This document shows positions 23,722 to 32,061 of a stretch of 43,035 nucleotides of DNA, one piece after another. Position numbers and translations under genes: made by a program. This DNA is from Planctomycetota bacterium (lineage in GTDB: Bacteria; Planctomycetota; Phycisphaerae; Phycisphaerales; SM1A02), in contig JADFIR010000027.1 of assembly GCA_022566535.1 (NCBI GenBank), positions 1 through 43,035 on the forward strand, in the 5' to 3' direction. Below the pieces are notes generated by a model, which was given only the letters and a program-made list of their open reading frames with translations, was not told the DNA's origin and ran no database searches. Every line of letters starts with the position of its first letter. The stretch's first letter is position 1.

Positions 23722-25149
23722 TCACCCCCAGTTCGCCAGCAGCGTCAGCAGGTCAAGGATGCCGACGGTGCCGTCGCCGTCAAGGTCGGCTGGGCACACA
23801 TCGGGCGGATCAGGGCATTGACCCCAATTGGTGAGAAGGACTAGCAGGTCCAAGATGCCGACAGTTCCATCGCCGTCCAGGTCCGCGCCGGGATCAGGAA
23901 CACTGGCGTAGATGCCTTCGCCGCCCCCAGCACCGCCGAAAGCCACTACGTCACCCTCGATGGCGGGACTCAGGCCGAGCGTCAAGTAAAAATGGCTGAA
24001 CGGGACGTCCCGGCCGGGCACGATCGTGTTGGAGTCGGCGATCGTCCTGAGCGCGCCATCGATAAAGGCGTAGATACCCGACGTGAAGAAACCTTTGTCG
24101 ACTTTCGCGCTGAACGCCACGTTCTCTCCGCTGATAGAGGGTTCGGCGCCGCTGAAGAGTCCAAAGTGGGCGAACAACTCCCCAGCCCCACCGGGAACCT
24201 CGGTGTAATTGTCGACAATGAGCTGAAGCGAGCCGTCGATGTAAGCGAAGATGGCGTGTCCGCTGAAATCGTTGGTTGTTCGCGCTCCGAAGGCGATGTT
24301 CTGGCCACTGATGGCCGGACTGGCGCCTTCGTGCATGGCGAAAATGTGGAAGGTCCCGCCGTCCGGAGAGGGCGTGTTCGTATCCGCAATGACCTGCAGC
24401 GATCCGTCGATGTACGCGTAGATGCCCTGGCCGGCCTCAGTACAACCGCCGAACGCGACGTTGGACCCGCTGATCGATGGGCTGGTGCCGCTGAGGAGTC
24501 CAAAGTTCAGAAACGTGCCCTTTCCGCCGGGCACGGGTGTGTTGGTGTCGGCGATCACTTGCAAAGATCCGTCGATGTAAGCAAAGATGCCCCTTCTTAG
24601 CGTCGTTTTCGCCCCGAACGCAATGTTCTCACCGCTGATGGACGGACTGACCCCAAAGAGACATCGGAAGTCGGCGAAGGTCCCGCCGTCGGGGGACGCC
24701 TCGCCGTGTCGGGCAATCAAGCGCCAGACACCGTCGATTCTCGCCAAGATGCCCGAGAAGGAGCCGAGTTCATCTTGGCCGGTCCCGCAGAAGACAACGT
24801 TCTCGCCGTCGATGGCTGGGTGACTGCCCGCCGCAAAGGTGTTGCCGAACGGTTCGTCGAAACCGGGAGGCGGCTCGCTTGAATTCATGATCGAAACAAG
24901 TTCACCGTCGATCTCAGCGTAGGCTCCGTTATCTCCGTTATCCCGGTGGCCGACAAAGATCGTGCTTCCGCCCCCCATCACCGGGCTGTTTCCGTTAAGT
25001 AATGAAAAGCTGATGAATACTCCCCCACCGTCCGGTGTCTGCATCCCGGTGTCGGCAACGATTCGCAGAGAATCGGCCTGCGCTAAGGTCGCAAGTACGA
25101 TGACCAGGAGATACCCGGCGGGAATGCTTCGGAAGAACGTGGCGTTCAT
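23722..25149 (-). CDS. secreted tandem-repeat protein with two dockerin-like tails
   Basis: The protein has 475 residues with a signal peptide (YLLVIVLATLAQADS). The body is six or seven units of about 65 residues, each reading like SPSISGENIAFGA, GIFAYIDGSLQVIADTNT, PDGGGTFxxF. This suggests a beta-propeller or stacked beta domain, as in planctomycete tandem-repeat exoproteins. The C-terminus carries two copies of DLDGDGTVGILDLLxLLxNW separated by GQCPDPPDVCPA. This tail resembles dockerin type I calcium loops and probably serves for sorting or anchoring. No enzyme motif is seen. The second tail ends directly at NWG-stop, followed downstream by repeat copy 3. Confidence 0.82.
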   Translation of the reverse strand: MNATFFRSIPAGYLLVIVLATLAQADSLRIVADTGMQTPDGGGVFISFSLLNGNSPVMGGGSTIFVGHRDNGDNGAYAEIDGELVSIMNSSEPPPGFDEPFGNTFAAGSHPAIDGENVVFCGTGQDELGSFSGILARIDGVWRLIARHGEASPDGGTFADFRCLFGVSPSISGENIAFGAKTTLRRGIFAYIDGSLQVIADTNTPVPGGKGTFLNFGLLSGTSPSISGSNVAFGGCTEAGQGIYAYIDGSLQVIADTNTPSPDGGTFHIFAMHEGASPAISGQNIAFGARTTNDFSGHAIFAYIDGSLQLIVDNYTEVPGGAGELFAHFGLFSGAEPSISGENVAFSAKVDKGFFTSGIYAFIDGALRTIADSNTIVPGRDVPFSHFYLTLGLSPAIEGDVVAFGGAGGGEGIYASVPDPGADLDGDGTVGILDLLVLLTNWGQCPDPPDVCPADLDGDGTVGILDLLTLLANWG

Positions 25150-25365
25150 CGGTGGTTCCTTTCTGCTGACGGTATAAGCTCGGTCAATATCACAGTACCG
25201 AATTCGCGCGAAGCGGCCATCGCGTGCGGGCTAGCATTCGCAGCACCCTGTGAATGCCCATGAACTGTTGGGATCCGGTCACCTCGTCGATCACGCTGTT
25301 GTGCGCCGACCACGATTGCCGAATCGCTCTATCTGTGATTGAGACGCTCATTGTTTGGCTCCGAG

Positions 25366-26979
25366 TTAGATACACTCCCCCCAGTTCGCCAGCAGCGCGA
25401 GCAGGTCGAGGATGCCGACGGTGCCATCGCCGTCGAAGTCGGCGGGGCAGCCTTTGCACGGGCCCCAACTTGCCAGCAGCGAGAGCAGATCAGACACGCC
25501 GACGCTGCCGTTGGCGTTGAGGTCCCAAGGACATTCACACTCGTCCGGGATGCCGTTGTTGTTGTCGTCATCGCTGTCGCCATCAGCGATGTCACAAAGA
25601 TCGAGCACGCCGTTGTTGTTACAGTCGGACAGCCCGCCAATGACATACGCGGAGCCGGAGTTGGAGCCATTGTCGTCGTTCAAAACTGCCGCGATGATGG
25701 CAGTCTCGCCGTCGAGCGATACCCGGCCGCCGAAGTTGTCAGACAGAGCGGCGTCGGAGGCGGTGAGCTTGACGGCCTCACCCCAGTTGTCCGGCCCACC
25801 AAGGTCACGCTGGAAGATGTACGCCGAGCCCATGGTGTCGTCAGCAGGTGCCCCTACGACGGCCATAACGCCGCTGAGGGCGACGGCGCCACCGAATACG
25901 TCACCACACATGTTGTCGGAGGGGATAAGCTCGAGGACCTCTCCCCAGTTGTCCGGCCCACCGAAGTCACGCTGGAAAATGTACACCGAGCCGGAGTTGC
26001 AGTGTGGCTCACCTGTGGCGTCGTCGGTGCCCGGAGCGCCGACGAAAGCGATGTCGCCGCTCACCGCGACATTGGCGCCGAGTGAGTCGAGAGGGTGGGG
26101 GTCGGAGGCGGTGAGTTTGGCAACTTGACCCCAGTTGTCCGGCCCACCGAAATCGCGCTGGAAGATGTACGCCGAGCCCGATTCGATGGCGTTGTTGTCG
26201 TCGTCGTCGTTGCCCCATGCCCCGACGAGGGCGATTTCGTTTCCGGGGGGGCCGCTGATCGCGACCGACCAGCCGAAAAAGTCAGCGCCCGCGGCATCGA
26301 GGGCCGTGAGCTCTGCCACCTGACCCCAGTTGCCCGGCCCGCCGGCGTCGCGCCGGAAGATGTAGGCCGAACCAATGTTTGGCACGGCTTCGTCGTGGAA
26401 GGGAGCCCCGACGATGGCGGTGTCGCCGCTGATCGCGACGGACCAGCCGAAAAAGTCAAACGCCCCGGTGTCGGAGCCGACGAGCTCCACGACCTCTCCC
26501 CAGTTGTCCGGCCCGCCAAAGTCACGCCTGAAAATGGACACAGATCCGGAGAGGATGTCGGCCTCGTTGCTCCGATGAGCCCCGACGATGGCGGTATCGC
26601 CGCTGATCGAGACGGCGTTCCCAAACTTGTCATATGCCTCGGCGTCCGCGCCGGTGAGTCTTGCGACCTGGACCCACGTGCCGTCGGCGTCTACCTGGAA
26701 GATGTACGCCGCACCGCAATTTATGTCAGCTGGAATTTGAGGTGGATTCGGACTTGGGCAGTCGTCATCGACGTTCCTGGCCCCAACGATGGCGGTATCG
26801 CCGCTGATCGAGACGGACGAGCCGAAAAAGTCGCCAAGCGCGCCGTCTGAGGCCGTGAGCTTGGCCAGCTCGTTGGCGGCGCACTGACCCCTTGCAGCAG
26901 GCGACAGGACCGCCATGGCGATGATGATCGGCCCAGCCAATCGTAACACGTCTTGGGAACATCCAGGTGACCGATTCAT
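25366..26979 (-). CDS. secreted FG-GAP repeat protein with dockerin-like tails
   Basis: The protein has 537 residues with a signal region (RLAGPIIIAMAVLSPAARGQ). Seven FG-GAP/integrin-alpha-like repeats follow, each with DFFGxSVAISGDTAIVGA, GSAYIFxRDxGGPDNWGxVxxL and (L)TASD. They should build a seven-bladed calcium-binding propeller. Next is a thrombospondin-3-like calcium segment (DCNNNGVLDLCDIADGDSDD and NNNGIPDEC). Two dockerin-like tails end the protein: DLNANGSVGVSDLLSLLASW and DFDGDGTVGILDLLALLANW. It is an extracellular or surface protein, possibly for adhesion. Repeats are similar at DNA level, which invites expansion or contraction. Confidence 0.88.
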   Translation of the reverse strand: MNRSPGCSQDVLRLAGPIIIAMAVLSPAARGQCAANELAKLTASDGALGDFFGSSVSISGDTAIVGARNVDDDCPSPNPPQIPADINCGAAYIFQVDADGTWVQVARLTGADAEAYDKFGNAVSISGDTAIVGAHRSNEADILSGSVSIFRRDFGGPDNWGEVVELVGSDTGAFDFFGWSVAISGDTAIVGAPFHDEAVPNIGSAYIFRRDAGGPGNWGQVAELTALDAAGADFFGWSVAISGPPGNEIALVGAWGNDDDDNNAIESGSAYIFQRDFGGPDNWGQVAKLTASDPHPLDSLGANVAVSGDIAFVGAPGTDDATGEPHCNSGSVYIFQRDFGGPDNWGEVLELIPSDNMCGDVFGGAVALSGVMAVVGAPADDTMGSAYIFQRDLGGPDNWGEAVKLTASDAALSDNFGGRVSLDGETAIIAAVLNDDNGSNSGSAYVIGGLSDCNNNGVLDLCDIADGDSDDDNNNGIPDECECPWDLNANGSVGVSDLLSLLASWGPCKGCPADFDGDGTVGILDLLALLANWGECI

Positions 26980-27382
26980 GTGCTTCCTCGTTCTCTGCCT
27001 TTTTGTAGGTGCCCGTCACTCACTAAATCAACCCCCCTCATCGCGGGTTGGAGCGACACCGACGGCGGGTCCTCTCCAATAAAATGTTCGCTCGGGCCAA
27101 TTGTATTGCAGATGCTTTGGCCGCTCACGGCCTGCGGTCGGCTGGCGCGCATCGATAGTCCATTTTGTACAGATACCCGTGGGATTCGGAAGCCTGGACA
27201 CCCTGCCTCGGCTTGTCTTGGCGGACCGGCCGGCCTTTGTGGGATATCAGCGTTGATTGCTCGGCAGTGGCGCTGGTGGTGCTACGGACACGGCCCCCAG
27301 TTCGCCAGCAGGGTCAGCAGGTCGAGGATGCCGACGTCGCCATCGCCGTCGAAGTCCGGCGGTCCGCCGGGGTCGGTGCCCC
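26980..27382. other. gap with an orphan/frameshifted tail
   Basis: The right part holds tail 7 (27,282-27,380). The left part (26,980-27,280) is the upstream region of the FG-GAP gene and shows no gene or clear promoter. Confidence 0.5.
27282..27380 (-). repeat. dockerin-like tail 7, out of frame with the gene before it
   Basis: The minus strand reads GTDPGGPPDFDGDGDVGILD, then LLTLLANWGPCP and TAG (27,282-27,284). It begins a few bases after the TGA of the gene at 27,383 but in another frame. One extra base in the G run at NWG would fuse it as a third tail. Confidence 0.7.
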
Positions 27383-28240
27383 TCACCCCCAGTTGGCGAG
27401 CAGAGTGAGTAGATCAAGAATGCCCACTTCGCCGTCGATGTCGAGGTCGGCCGGGCAGGGCTCGGGTGGATCAGGGCATGGACCCCAACTACTTAGCAGG
27501 AGCAGCAGGTCGAGGATGCCGACCGTTCCGTCCCCGTCGAGGTCGCCGAGGATCGTGACGTCGAACGTGAAGTCGAATGATGCCTGCCCCGACCGGCTCG
27601 GCGGCACCTCGTTGTCGATGAACGACCCGGCTTGAACATCCAGGGTGTACACCCCCGGCTCAAGGGTGCCGGCGGCTTGGAGGGCCTGATTGTTGGTTCC
27701 ACCGCCCGGCGGGGGCTCGACGGACTGTTGCAAGAGCAGGACGCCTCCGATCGGGCCCTCCCACAACCTGGCCAGAACAATGGCATCGACGTTGGCATCG
27801 GGGAATGACCCCGCGGTCATCCTGCCGTCGAGAGTGAACCTGCTCAACGACGGCAGCTCAAAGGTTACTTCGAAATAGGAGAAGCCGAAGGCGTGGACCA
27901 TCCCCGGGACCGGGCCCTGGGCCTCGGTCGTCACGGTGCCCGAGGCGGTCATCGAAGCCGAATCGATCTGTGATTGCTGGCCGGCCGTCGCGCCTGCGAA
28001 CCCGGAGTCGCAGCCGTGCTGGGTCTGAACGAATGCATCGAAGGGCTCGAATCCCGCTGCCGCTTCGCCGTCGAAGAAGGAGTCATCGCTGCACTGCGGG
28101 GCGTTGACAGACTCGGTGCTCACGAAACGGTCCTGATCGACCGGGATGATCGTTTGCGCTTCTGCTGTCCCGCAGGCCAAGAGCGCTGCAGACGCCGCGA
28201 AGACGCTAGCCGCGTTCACCGTAGATGGATGTGGACGCAT
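27383..28240 (-). CDS. secreted protein with two dockerin-like tails
   Basis: The protein has 285 residues with a signal peptide (ASVFAASAALLACGTAEAQ). Residues about 30-215 are a single beta-rich domain with Ser/Thr-rich SQIDSASMTASGTVTTEAQG, a FSYFEVTFELPSLSRFTLDG strand pair and a GVYTLDVQAGSF edge. This fits the jelly-roll-like domains common in planctomycete choice-of-anchor proteins. Two tails follow: DLDGDGTVGILDLLLLLSSW and DLDIDGEVGILDLLTLLANW. It ends NWG-TGA, with a third tail lying just downstream out of frame. A TATACT box at about 28,359-28,364, read on the minus strand, may be its promoter. Function is unknown. Confidence 0.8.
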   Translation of the reverse strand: MRPHPSTVNAASVFAASAALLACGTAEAQTIIPVDQDRFVSTESVNAPQCSDDSFFDGEAAAGFEPFDAFVQTQHGCDSGFAGATAGQQSQIDSASMTASGTVTTEAQGPVPGMVHAFGFSYFEVTFELPSLSRFTLDGRMTAGSFPDANVDAIVLARLWEGPIGGVLLLQQSVEPPPGGGTNNQALQAAGTLEPGVYTLDVQAGSFIDNEVPPSRSGQASFDFTFDVTILGDLDGDGTVGILDLLLLLSSWGPCPDPPEPCPADLDIDGEVGILDLLTLLANWG

Positions 28241-28274
28241 ATTGCTGATCCTCCTTTGCGCTGAGAAGAGGCCG

Positions 28275-28395
28275 CACAGCGGTGCTGCTCAGGCGGTCTG
28301 CCGAATCCTCGGCCGTTATGAGCCCCACCATGTGACCAGGCATGAGCGTTACGCCAGCAGTATACCACTGCTAGCGGCCGGGCTGCACTGTCTAG
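28275..28395 (-). repeat. duplicated upstream region, copy 1
   Basis: This stretch upstream of the gene at 27,383 resembles 30,553-30,665, upstream of the gene at 28,570. Shared words include GCGGTGCTG, GGCCGAATCC (one base changed here), and CACTG near GCGGCCG. The match is broken by small gaps. The sense is the same relative to the gene downstream in both cases. Confidence 0.45.
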
Positions 28396-28437
28396 CCGAG
28401 ATGAATGCGGCGGCGCAGAACACCTCGACCGCAGCGT

Positions 28438-28505
28438 TCAAGGGCACGGCCCCCAGTTCGCCGGCAGCGCCAGCAGGTCGAGGATGCCGACGGTGCCGTC
28501 TCGGC
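28438..28505 (-). repeat. orphan dockerin-like tail 8
   Basis: The minus strand reads DGTVGILDLLALPANWGPCP and TGA (28,438-28,440), with one Leu to Pro change. No body precedes it: the DNA upstream runs directly to the end of the next gene. Confidence 0.65.
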
Positions 28506-28569
28506 GAAAGGAAATCCCGGCTAGGAAGGGGCCGGGAGTTGGGGTTTTCCGTGATAGGCGTTGAGTCGC

Positions 28570-30217
28570 TTACGGGCCGCAAGTGCCGCACGGGTTGCCG
28601 CCGGCGACCGAGCACCACGCAGCCAGCAACGCTCCGAGGTCGAACGCATCGACGCAACCGTCGGGCGCGCCGTCCACCGGTCCTGAGATGTCCGCCAGGG
28701 CAAGGTTCGGGGAGGTGCAGCCCTCGCAGGGCGGGTCTACATCGCCGGGCGGGTCTGGGTCGCCCGCAGACGAACACCACGCACCCAGCAGTGTCCCCAG
28801 GTCGAACGCGTCAACGCATCCGTCGGGGAAGCCGGGGCCGCCCGGACCGGAGATGTCGGCCTGGGACGGTGGTGCGCAGTTGGCCTGGATGAAGACGCGC
28901 CAGCCAACGCACAAGCCCATGAAAAGGTCCAGGCAGCCGTCGTCGTTGACGTCGATGAACGCGAAGTCGTGCGGATCGACATGGAAGTTCTGGTCATCGC
29001 CGACGCCCCATGGATCGAAGAAATGGCCGTCGCCGGGATTGCGCAGCAGAGCGAAGTCGTTGGAGGAGCCGCAGTTCTGAATGTCCACGTCAATCGGGCC
29101 TACGCCTACATCGAGGTCGCCGTCATTGTCAATGTCGGCCAGCTTGGTGTTGCCGCCGAACCCGCTGGTACGAGGCGACGGGGAGAGCGTGTACGTCGTG
29201 TAGGTGATGGGGCCGTCCGGGTTGATGCTCACCGCAAGATCAACCTGATCCTGCGGGTCCTGCTCCACAAAGATGTCCAGCATGCCGTCACCGTTCAGAT
29301 CGCCAACGTCAAAGAGGTACGGCGAGACGTTGGGTGGCTCCTGGAACGGCAGGGCGTTGAAGACGCCGGCGCCGTTGTTGAAGAGGATGAAGACTCCCAC
29401 GTCGAACGGCGATACGGAGTACAGCGTCGAGACCTTCACAATGTCGTTGTCGCCGTCGTTATCCATAGTCATAGATCTCGCCGGCGGTGCCGAAGGCGAC
29501 GTTGGCGTAGCTGCCGAGCCGGGCGGTGGTCTCATCGGTGAAGTGTCCGGTGCCGTCATTGATCAGCAGCACATCGGTGGTCCCAGCGCAGCACATGGCG
29601 TAGTTGGAAAAGAAGATGTCCATCGCCCCATCGCCCGTCACGTCACCTCCCCAGACGGCGCAAAACTGCGGGCCGGGGAGATTGGCAACGGTGATCTTCG
29701 GGAATCTCGCCGCTGACTCATCGGCCAGCCCCAGCCAGTTGCCTTTGGCGTCATTGCCGAGGTTGCGGTAGAACTTCGGCTGCTGCCAGAAGGTATTGGC
29801 GATGACGACATCCGGCCAGTCGTCGCCGGTGAAATCACCAATGACCACATCGCGGGCATCGGTGAGCGTCGCAATGAATCCGGGGGCGAGTTCAGCCGTG
29901 CGATCCACCAGGTCGCCCCCCTCGTTCATGAGCAAAATGTCCTGCCGCGCGCCGGGTGACGAGAACGGCCGCTTTCGGACGACGACGACATCATCCCAGC
30001 CGTCCATGTTCAGGTCGCCGACGGCGATGTCCTTTTCCTGATCGTCGCTGAGCGGATCGCCCGCCGGATTGTCCGCGAACGCATCAAGCAGGAGACGAAA
30101 AGCCGTGTCATCCGAAAAGCTCACCCACTGTGCGGTGAGGACGTCGGTCACGCTGGCTGCGCAAACGAGGCCCGCGATTGCAAGAACGCATCGTTGGCTG
30201 TTGATCTGGGGATTCAT
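28570..30217 (-). pseudogene. secreted VCBS/FG-GAP repeat protein, split by a frameshift
   Basis: Two minus-strand frames belong together. The first (30,217 to 29,459) has a GGAG site, a signal peptide (VLAIAGLVCAASVTDVLTAQ) and VCBS units such as DIAVGDLNMDGWDDVVVV and VIGDFTGDDWPDVVIAN. It ends GTAGEIYDYG-stop. The second continues MDNDGDNDIVKV, DVGDLNGDGMLDIFV and KLADIDNDGDLDVG to 28,570. One extra T in the word GACTATGGATAA (about 29,462-29,473) shifts the frame; without it EIYD runs straight into MDNDG. The C-terminus has two tails of another type, DGCVDAFDLGTLLGAWC and DGCVDAFDLGALLAAWC. Calcium-binding propeller repeats suggest a surface role. Sequencing error, real decay and slippage are all possible. 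Confidence 0.75.
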
Positions 30218-30552
30218 CGTGCGTATCTCCGGGCTGAGAGGGAAGAATCGTTGGACGAATGGCACACCACCCCACAGAGCGCCGAGTAAAAATAATATAG
30301 CAGCCGACTGGCGTGGAGCAATCGGAAGTCCTGTTCTTGCCCAGATTTACGCTGTTCTCGGGACGTATCGGACCGCCCGAAGCGATCCTCCGTCAAACCG
30401 TCAGAGGCGAGCAGCTTGTTGACTTCACACTAGCCCCAAGCGCTGGTCGTCGCCTCGCCGAGAACAGCAGCACCGACCCCGAAAAGGATGTAAACACAGT
30501 GGGCGCGTCTGTTGTCACCACGCATCATCGGTCCTCCGCCCCACCGAAGAGC

Positions 30553-30665
30553 CCGTACGGCGGTGCTGAGTTGCCTGTTGGCCGAATCCGTGGCCGCCAG
30601 CACCCCCTGATGCGGCCAGACATCGGGCAAGATGACAGCACTGGCGGCCGATTGCAATGTCTAAC
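30553..30665 (-). repeat. duplicated upstream region, copy 2
   Basis: This is the partner of 28,275-28,395. It lies some 340 bases upstream of the frameshifted secreted protein gene. The intervening and flanking DNA (30,266-30,700) holds no recognisable gene. Confidence 0.45.
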
Positions 30666-30701
30666 AAGGGTGATTGCAGCGGGGCATACCGACTCAGTCA
30701 G

Positions 30702-30819
30702 GGCTGTCACGTCCGGGTGGAGGCAGATCGAGTGGCAATTTGGTGTGCAATTCGGCCGAAAACGACGCTGGCGGCTCCGTGATACGTCATTGCCATCGGT
30801 TTGGTGATCCGATGCTCAG
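30702..30819 (-). repeat. structured downstream repeat, copy 2
   Basis: This is the inverted partner of 9,851-9,966, with one difference in the first 90 or so bases. In gene sense it starts about 43 bases after the stop of the transposase-like remnant at 30,862 and shows the CATCGG-ATCACCAAA-CCGATG hairpin. Confidence 0.75.
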
Positions 30820-30861
30820 CCTGCGGAGCGCTCCCGTCCTGTTCCAGAACTCGGTCGAGCG

Positions 30862-30930
30862 TTCATGCCGCTTCTCGGTAGTAATGGCTGAGGATTCCGC
30901 CGAGTCGTTCGCGTCGCGCGACCGTGCCTG
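30862..30930 (-). pseudogene. possible transposase C-terminal remnant
   Basis: The minus strand reads RRERLGGILSHYYREAA and stops at 30,862-30,864. A closing RLGGxLxxYxRxAA motif is familiar from the end of planctomycete integrase-core transposases. Only about 20 residues remain and no catalytic DDE region is seen, so the call is tentative. Confidence 0.4.
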
Positions 30931-31042
30931 ATCCGTGTTCTGGAACCCCGTCGATCAACCTGTCGGCAAGTCCTTGGTGCGCGAGCGCTGCGCAAAGCTC
31001 CCCGCCCGGCGAGCGGCCACGGGGAAGGCCCACGGCCTCGAG

Positions 31043-31437
31043 GGGGTGGGCTTAGGTACTACCTGGAACCGGGCGCCTGGAAAACCACACGAGGCTCGCG
31101 CTTCTCTCACACGACCTCCCCGAAAATCGAAAGTCCGACGGACTTTGCGCATATGACCGCTCCCGCGAAGCAAGCCGAGCCGCTGCTGATCAAGGCCCCC
31201 GCGTACGCCCGCCTGGTCGGCGTGGGTGCCGCCTCGCGCGTGGCAGATCGGAGTGCGCGAGCTGGCGGCGCGAAGGGGCACCGGCAGGTTGTCAATGAGG
31301 CCGGCTGGTGTGGTCGAGTTGGCGCCGGCGCCGCGTGGCCCCGCCAAAGGTCCGGCCAAGGTCCTATGAGGACCGCCGCGACGAAACCGGCGGTAATCGT
31401 GTACGTCGTTGCGCCCCGACCACAGTTGCGTCGGATC
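31043..31437 (+). repeat. 400-bp duplicated module, copy B
   Basis: This is the second copy of 7,632-8,033, same orientation, 23.4 kb away. The leader, hairpin, gene start, shared TGA and following GC hairpin are all kept. The most divergent part is the 17 or so bases just before the AAAGTCC hairpin. After about 31,437 the two copies are unrelated. Confidence 0.8.
31130..31146. promoter_or_regulatory. hairpin/operator before the excisionase-like start, copy B
   Basis: The perfect inverted repeat AAAGTCCGACGGACTTT sits six bases before the ATG at 31,153, as in copy A. Confidence 0.5.
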
Positions 31438-31659
31438 GTCGCTGGGCCGCGCTGTGCGCGCCGACCGGCCCTACCGCGTCACCAACGCGGGCGCGGCCCG
31501 CGACTTTGCCACATTTGCACCGTTTCCCCCAGGTCCGGCGCGGCGCACGCTCGAGCGCGCTGCGATCGGATGCGCCATACGTTGAAGATCTCCAGGCGCT
31601 ATACGTGCACGGGGTCGTGGAAGACGGCCTCGAGGTCGAGCACGACCCCGTCGCCCTAG
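31153..31659 (+). pseudogene. AlpA/excisionase-like gene start, degenerate (copy B)
   Basis: The start MTAPAKQAEPLLIKAPAYAR then LVGV is the same as in copy A apart from one Thr to Ala change and silent differences. The downstream frame stays open for 168 codons but is arginine-rich and not protein-like. Here the module lies about 620 bases upstream of a tyrosine integrase, the usual company of an excisionase, which supports an original role in element excision. The helix-turn-helix core is not found in any frame. Confidence 0.4.
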
Positions 31660-32061
31660 CCCGGAAACTGCTCGACCGCATCGACGAGCGGGGACCGCCG
31701 GCCCCGGCGTTTCGGTGCCGGCGACTTGATATCCGACGACACCTGACGGTAGTGTTTGCTACGTGTATCCCGCGAGCCACCCAACCAACTACAACACATC
31801 GGCACCCGCCGGGCGACCCGTTCGGGGGATGCACACCGCCGACGGGTGCCCTTCACGCAACGGGATCGCGATGGCGAAGATGCAAGAAACGTACCCGTCG
31901 GTTACGTGGGTCATCACGCCCGGCACCTTACCCGTGATGTACTGGCTGAGGTCACTCAAGCTGGCATTCAGCTTCGTGCCATGCAGCTTCGAGACCATCA
32001 GCTACGCCGAGTAGATCGAGGAAGGGGACGACGAACCCGACGACGATGGAGGTAGCACCCA
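31660..32061. other. gap between the excisionase-like module and the integrase
   Basis: Two overlapping open frames span it: 31,763-32,014 ends VTWVITPGTLPVMYWLRSLK then LAFSFVPCSF, and 31,756-32,055 is an arginine-rich frame. Neither is recognised. A short accessory gene of the element is possible but cannot be chosen between frames. Confidence 0.35.

Noticed and set aside
23992..24600. Plus-strand frame opposite the secreted repeat protein
   Set aside because: It is antisense to regular repeats and has no independent coding signs.
9851..30819. Reading the three-copy structured repeat as integron attC sites
   Set aside because: The position after genes fits, but the core sites expected of attC (RYYYAAC and GTTRRRY) are not visible and no IntI-type integrase is present.
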